9,289 bases of DNA from an uncultured Oscillospiraceae bacterium (GTDB lineage: Bacteria > Bacillota > Clostridia > Oscillospirales > Acutalibacteraceae), in the NCBI GenBank assembly GCA_900540295.1, contig UQFM01000070.1, positions 1-9,289 on the forward strand, written 5' to 3'. The position numbers were made by a program, and so were the translations under genes. Position 1 is the first letter of the stretch. Each line of letters starts with the position of its first letter. Shown here piece by piece: positions 6,674-9,289 of this stretch. The notes beneath the pieces are model-generated. The model searched no databases. It saw only the letters and a list, made by a program, of their open reading frames with translations, and was not told the origin of the DNA.

Positions 6674-6690
6674 CGTGCATTGCGCGCCCG
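6667..6690 (+). repeat. GTAGGGG-hairpin unit, GC-rich
   Basis: GTAGGGG (6667-6673) runs into an 8-bp stem, GGGCGTGC (6671-6678) with GCGCGCCC (6682-6689), around the loop ATT, with one G-U pair. It shares only the GTAGGG lead with the other two units; its stem sequence is different but equally well paired. Confidence 0.75.
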
Positions 6691-6712
6691 CCAAGGTTCG
6701 ATGAAACTTCAC

Positions 6713-6738
6713 GGACGGACAAGGATGTCCGTCCCTAC
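6713..6738 (-). repeat. Inverted GTAGGG-hairpin unit
   Basis: GGACGGACA (6713-6721) and TGTCCGTCC (6726-6734) form a perfect 9-bp stem with the loop AGGA, followed by CTAC. Read on the - strand this is GTAGGGAC plus hairpin, so it is a third, inverted member of the same family. Confidence 0.75.
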
Positions 6739-6766
6739 GCATGTATCAATTTTACTTTGTGCCGTG

Positions 6767-6796
6767 TGAGATTCTTCGCTAACGCGCAGAATGACA
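6767..6796. repeat. ATTCTTCGC/AGAATGACA interspersed repeat
   Basis: TGAGATTCTTCGCT followed by AACGCGCAGAATGACA folds into an 8-bp stem with one T-C mismatch (6771-6779 with 6784-6792). I recall near-identical sequences, with the reverse complement beginning TGTCATTCTG, as scattered noncoding repeats in many bacterial genomes. Confidence 0.65.
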
Positions 6797-6828
6797 GACC
6801 CGCACTGCCGTGCGGGCATACCGTATGC
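6797..6828. repeat. CCCGCAC/GTGCGGG hairpin plus adjoining palindrome
   Basis: CCCGCAC (6799-6805) pairs with GTGCGGG (6810-6816) around TGCC, giving a perfect 7-bp stem. The next 12 bases give GCATAC (6816-6821) and GTATGC (6823-6828), a perfect 6-bp palindrome with a 1-nt centre. The first stem could act as a terminator-like structure, but no T-run follows. Confidence 0.65.
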
Positions 6829-6861
6829 TCTTACAAAAAATTTAAACGGAAGTGAAAAAGC

Positions 6862-7053
6862 ATGAAACCCAAAAGTGTCTTTGCGAAATATATTGTATCT
6901 CTGACCGCGCTCCTTTTGCTGTTTGTCGTGGCGTTCGGTGTGGTGCGCGCGCAGGAAAATTCCGAAAAAATGCGGACGGGACACGGACCGCGCACGGTGG
7001 ATTACCGCGATGTTTCCGCATTTTTTGAGGAACGGCTTTTCAATCTGAAATAA
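6862..7053 (+). CDS. Small single-pass membrane protein of unknown function
   Basis: I do not recognise this 63-residue protein. It begins with a basic segment (MKPKSVFAKY), followed by one strongly hydrophobic helix (about 11-28, rich in Leu, Val and Ala). A polar tail follows, with QENSEKMRTGHGPRTVDY (31-48) and an amphipathic end, VSAFFEERLFNLK. The positive-inside rule predicts N-in, tail-out topology, or possibly a cleaved signal peptide near VRA-Q (28-31). GGAAG lies 9 nt before the ATG, and a strong terminator starts right at the stop codon, both consistent with a real gene. It lies about 300 nt after spoIIP on the same strand, so a sporulation link is possible but only inferred. No promoter is evident; it may depend on readthrough. 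Confidence 0.65.
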   Translation: MKPKSVFAKYIVSLTALLLLFVVAFGVVRAQENSEKMRTGHGPRTVDYRDVSAFFEERLFNLK

Positions 7054-7093
7054 AAACCCGTGATTGGATTTTTTGTTTCCAATCACGGGTTTT
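7053..7093. terminator. Strong bidirectional intrinsic terminator
   Basis: Bases 7053-7068 and 7078-7093 form a perfect 16-bp stem (core CCCGTGATTGGA / TCCAATCACGGG) around a 9-nt T-rich loop, flanked by A-runs on the left and T-runs on the right. It serves the + strand small gene and the - strand VanZ-like gene, which converge here. Confidence 0.93.
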
Positions 7094-7103
7094 GAACAAA
7101 GGC

Positions 7104-7664
7104 TTATGAAAAGATTTTTGTATATGCCGACCAATCTGTACCGATGATATAAGCTGTAAATCCGAATACTGCCACACAGGACATGCAGATAATCAGCACC
7201 GAATTCAGCGTGTTCCGCTTTTTGCGGAACAGATATGCTAAAAATGCATAGCATACAAATCCGAAAATACCGCCCAATGTATTCATAATGATGTCGGTGA
7301 TATCCGCTGCACCGAGATACAATGCATATTGCAGTATTTCCATAAAAAGACTGACGCCGAACGGAATCAGCAGATACAGCGGGCGGCGTTTTTTACCGAC
7401 GGTTTTCATCGAAAGCAGAAATCCGAGCGGGCAATACATCAAATAATTTAAAAGGGTTTGCCGTAGGAATTGATAACTGTACGCACCGTCGTAAGCAAAC
7501 GGAATCAGATTCAACCCCCGTGTATAAAAACGGTCGGGGGAGCATAACAGCTCTGGCAGGTTTGTGTATTTAAATAAGGAGATCCGCAACAGCAGTAACG
7601 TATATACAACCAAGGTGAAATAAAATAGAATTTGTAAAATCCTTGTTTTCGTTGCTTTTTTCAT
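7104..7664 (-). CDS. VanZ-like family integral membrane protein
   Basis: This 186-residue membrane protein has about four to five hydrophobic helices (roughly 9-27, 68-85, 96-113, 124-146 and 154-174). Family signatures are RGLNLIPF (49-56), LLNYLMYCPLGFLL (71-84), and a conserved block with E109 and Q112 leading into ADITDIIMNTLGGIFGF (120-136). VanZ itself raises teicoplanin resistance in one enterococcal cluster by an unclear mechanism, but most family members are housekeeping proteins of unknown function, and nothing here suggests antibiotic resistance. GGGG lies 7 nt upstream of the ATG, inside the last codons of the PHP gene, and the gap is 2 nt, so expression is coupled to that gene. 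It is the last gene of the operon, ended by the 7053-7093 terminator. Confidence 0.88.
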   Translation of the reverse strand: MKKATKTRILQILFYFTLVVYTLLLLRISLFKYTNLPELLCSPDRFYTRGLNLIPFAYDGAYSYQFLRQTLLNYLMYCPLGFLLSMKTVGKKRRPLYLLIPFGVSLFMEILQYALYLGAADITDIIMNTLGGIFGFVCYAFLAYLFRKKRNTLNSVLIICMSCVAVFGFTAYIIGTDWSAYTKIFS

Positions 7665-7666
7665 TT

Positions 7667-8380
7667 TTATACCCCGTTCACATAGTCAATCAACGCCTGC
7701 GCGGAGCAATCGCGCAGGGGCAGGGGGGAGGCGGGTTCTATCATGTTTTCCAAATAATGCGCATCGGAATTCCGCAGAATCCGCATTCCGCGCAGCAACG
7801 GGTGTGCATCGAGAAAAGGCGGTAAATCTGCCTGCGGCGTGAACTCTGCGGCGGTGAACTGTAACTCAGGATATAAAAACCCGAATACGGACAAAAGGCT
7901 GTAAGACGCACGGTCTAAATGGGCGGGAAAACACGCACCGCCGAACTCCCGCACAAGCGGCACCAAATCATCGACAGAAACGGACGAAGCGGTTGTCAGT
8001 AACAGCGGTTCGGTGTCTAATACAGTATCGCCGCAGTCCATGACGCGCTGTTCTCCGAAAATCTCAGGCTGATTTTCTACGGACGGCAGTGTTTTATGTA
8101 TGTATTCCGAGAACGCTTCCGCTGTGTCGCTGTCAGGCATTAGACAGACGCAGTGGATTTCTTCCGCGGTGCAAAGCTCCATTCCCGAAACTACCGTCAG
8201 CCCGATTTCTCTGCCGATTTTCTCCGCGCTTTTGCAGTTTCGGCAGGTGTTGTGGTCGGTCAGCGCAATCATATCATATCCCAACAGCTTCGCCATCTGC
8301 ACCAGATTGTAGGGCGTCATATCGTTATCCCCGCAGGGCGACAGGCAGGAGTGCAAATGCAAATCGGCGTACACGTCCAT
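7667..8380 (-). CDS. PHP-domain metal-dependent phosphoesterase
   Basis: This cytoplasmic protein of 237 residues has the polymerase-and-histidinol-phosphatase (PHP) fold, whose members hydrolyse phosphoesters with two or three metal ions. Metal-ligand motifs are all present: DLHLHS (6-11; D6, H8, H10), LTDHN (40-44; D42, H43), an E68 in SGMEL, H76, PAH (152-154; H154) and SDAH (205-208; D206, H208). This set indicates an active enzyme, resembling small nucleotide or RNA phosphoesterases (YciV/RNase AM-like) more than histidinol phosphatase, but the substrate is unknown. The ATG overlaps the TGA of the DRTGG gene by one base (TGATG); a GTG one codon earlier is an alternative. The Shine-Dalgarno is weak, which fits translational coupling. 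The protein is Cys-rich (for instance CRNC at 46-49), which may suit an oxygen-poor cell. Confidence 0.88.
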   Translation of the reverse strand: MDVYADLHLHSCLSPCGDNDMTPYNLVQMAKLLGYDMIALTDHNTCRNCKSAEKIGREIGLTVVSGMELCTAEEIHCVCLMPDSDTAEAFSEYIHKTLPSVENQPEIFGEQRVMDCGDTVLDTEPLLLTTASSVSVDDLVPLVREFGGACFPAHLDRASYSLLSVFGFLYPELQFTAAEFTPQADLPPFLDAHPLLRGMRILRNSDAHYLENMIEPASPLPLRDCSAQALIDYVNGV

Positions 8381-8706
8381 CACAGTACCGCACCGAGCGC
8401 ATTTGCGAGTACAAACGCATTTCTATCGGAAATCAAAATATTGACCCCTTGCTGTTCCGCTTTTTGCTTTGCATCCTCGTCCAACGGCGCGTTTTCACAA
8501 AGCACAATGCACGCGCAGTCCGCCAAAACGCTGACCGCAACGGCGTTGACATTGCCCATCACGGTAAACCAGCAGTTATCGCTCTGCGCACGGGACATGA
8601 CCCAGCTTAAAAGGTCACCGCAATAGCCGCCGCCGATTTCCCGCGTCATATCCGCATCTACTAAAACAGTTAAATTCTGCATTTCTGCAAATTCACGAAC
8701 GGTCAT
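8380..8706 (-). CDS. Stand-alone DRTGG-domain protein
   Basis: This is a 108-residue cytoplasmic protein consisting of one DRTGG-type domain. The recognisable pattern is GGGYCGDLLSWVMSRAQSD (25-43), then CWFTVMGNVNAVAVSVLAD (45-63), ACIVLCENAPLDEDA (65-79), AEQQGVNILISDRNAFVLA (83-101). The name-giving motif is not literally present. In CBS-containing manganese pyrophosphatases this domain sits between CBS domains in the nucleotide-binding regulatory part; for the stand-alone form the ligand and role are unknown. AGGGG 7 nt upstream supports the start. It follows the iron-sulfur gene after 25 nt and overlaps the PHP gene by 1 nt. From memory, the order hydrogenase-like, DRTGG, PHP recurs in Clostridia, which suggests a shared signalling or redox task (inference). 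Confidence 0.8.
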   Translation of the reverse strand: MTVREFAEMQNLTVLVDADMTREIGGGYCGDLLSWVMSRAQSDNCWFTVMGNVNAVAVSVLADCACIVLCENAPLDEDAKQKAEQQGVNILISDRNAFVLANALGAVL

Positions 8707-8731
8707 ATATTCACCCCTGTGTAAAATTGCT

Positions 8732-9289
8732 TTATTTCATTTCTGTGCTGTCCTTGGCGTCGGATTTTCGGAACGGCGCAGGAATCGGAATAAAGTCACG
8801 GTTGTCGGATTTGTCTCGCGTAAAGAATACGCAGTCCTCAATCGACCCTTTCCCGCGCACAATATCTTCTGCCAAATCGCGGCAGGAGGGTGCGCCGCAC
8901 GTGCCGCAGTCCAGCCCCGGCAAAACCTTTTCGATTTCATTCATCTTCTGCATTTTCTGCATCGCTTTGCGCAAATCTTCATCCAGTTTCATAATGTTGA
9001 CGGATTCCAGCGGCTTTTCCCAGCGCATTGCATCCGGGATTTCACTTGCTTCCAAATGGTTGCAGGAGACGGGCAGATATTTGCGCAGACGCTGTAACCG
9101 TGCCTTTGCAACATACGGATTTTCCACCGTCAGCGGACCGCCGACACAGCCGCCCGCGCAGGCGTTCAGTTCAATAAAATCCAAATCGTTCAGTTTTTCG
9201 TTTTCCAGCTCTTCCAATACCTGAATGACGTTTTCAATGCCGTCGGCGGCGAGATACCGCTCCTTGAGCAGTGCGGCGGATTCCCCGCC
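8732..9289 (-). CDS. [FeFe]-hydrogenase-like iron-sulfur protein, C-terminal part (truncated by window)
   Basis: The frame is open from the right edge to TAA at 8732, giving the last 185 residues; the start lies outside the window. Near the N-terminal side of the fragment is DFIELNACAGGCVGGP (cysteines at 9158-9160 and 9146-9148), which matches the last H-cluster motif of [FeFe] hydrogenases (CPGGC with Ala for Pro). After a charged helical stretch (KLDEDLRKAMQKMQKMNEIEK) comes LDCGTCGAPSC followed by C 17 residues on: C-X2-C-X4-C-X16-C (about 8831-8908), a 4Fe-4S domain of the RnfB type. The end is short and polar, with no PAS domain. This architecture fits the putatively sensory HydS-like hydrogenases rather than catalytic HydA. 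It is the first visible gene of the operon with the DRTGG, PHP and VanZ genes. The missing upstream part should show the remaining H-cluster cysteines. Confidence 0.8.
   Translation of the reverse strand, partial: GGESAALLKERYLAADGIENVIQVLEELENEKLNDLDFIELNACAGGCVGGPLTVENPYVAKARLQRLRKYLPVSCNHLEASEIPDAMRWEKPLESVNIMKLDEDLRKAMQKMQKMNEIEKVLPGLDCGTCGAPSCRDLAEDIVRGKGSIEDCVFFTRDKSDNRDFIPIPAPFRKSDAKDSTEMK

Larger units (their letters stand above)
6586..6828. repeat. Intergenic mosaic of small hairpin repeats
   Basis: The stretch between spoIIP and the next small gene shows no credible coding sequence. It is built almost entirely of short direct and inverted repeats: two near-identical 25-bp direct copies, three GTAGGG-plus-hairpin units (one inverted), an ATTCTTCGC...AGAAT unit and a GC-rich hairpin followed by a GCATAC palindrome. 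The style resembles noncoding interspersed palindromic repeats I recall from Oscillospirales-type genomes. No transposase, target-site duplication or regular CRISPR spacing is visible. Confidence 0.75.

Noticed and set aside
6550..6855. 101-codon + strand open frame (and a - strand frame at 6477-6722) across the repeat region
   Set aside because: The translation follows the hairpin repeats (for example VGACIARP and RFFANAQND), starts inside spoIIP and has no Shine-Dalgarno. I recall the same peptides as spurious products of interspersed repeats.
6564..6861. Insertion sequence remnant
   Set aside because: No transposase fragment, long terminal inverted repeats or target duplication could be seen; only short hairpin repeats.
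7104..7664. Glycopeptide-resistance gene vanZ
   Set aside because: Only the broad VanZ-like family is supported. No vanA/H/X/R/S-type genes are nearby, and the context is an iron-sulfur/PHP operon.
8089..8626. Long + strand open frames over the PHP and DRTGG genes
   Set aside because: They are antisense to genes with clear metal-binding and domain motifs, and no family features appear in their translations.

Overview
The window looks like chromosomal DNA of an endospore-forming Clostridia bacterium, most likely from the Oscillospirales/Ruminococcaceae side of that class. This rests on the sporulation gene pair gpr-spoIIP beside rpsT (a synteny familiar from Firmicutes), Firmicutes-type Shine-Dalgarno sites and promoters, moderate GC, and intergenic hairpin repeats of a style I associate with gut Clostridia. 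The genus cannot be told from this sequence.

Layout. (1) Bases 1-192 are a regulatory region with several inverted repeats and a good sigma-A promoter. It drives a three-gene L-arabinose catabolic operon on the + strand: an FGGY sugar kinase (probable L-ribulokinase, TTG start), araA and araD. Together these convert L-arabinose to L-ribulose, L-ribulose-5-phosphate and D-xylulose-5-phosphate, which enters the pentose phosphate pathway. No transporter or regulator gene is inside the window. (2) A hairpin at about 4021-4048 separates araD from the convergent rpsT (ribosomal protein S20, - strand). (3) rpsT is divergent from gpr (germination protease) and spoIIP (engulfment peptidoglycan hydrolase). 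The intergenic region holds a strong sigma-A-like promoter for rpsT and a sigma-G/F-like promoter for gpr. (4) Bases 6564-6861 are noncoding and consist of a mosaic of small hairpin repeats. A 63-codon single-pass membrane protein of unknown function follows, ending at a 16-bp perfect bidirectional terminator. (5) The right part is a - strand operon entering from the right edge: the C-terminal part of an [FeFe]-hydrogenase-like iron-sulfur protein, a stand-alone DRTGG-domain protein, a PHP-family phosphoesterase and a VanZ-like membrane protein. Spacing between these genes is 25 nt, a 1-nt overlap and 2 nt.

The arabinose and sporulation genes are conventional. The least understood part is the hydrogenase-like/DRTGG/PHP/VanZ operon. 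It looks like a redox-sensing or signalling unit whose substrates and outputs cannot be read from sequence. The hairpin mosaic and the small membrane protein downstream of spoIIP are the other places worth a second look.
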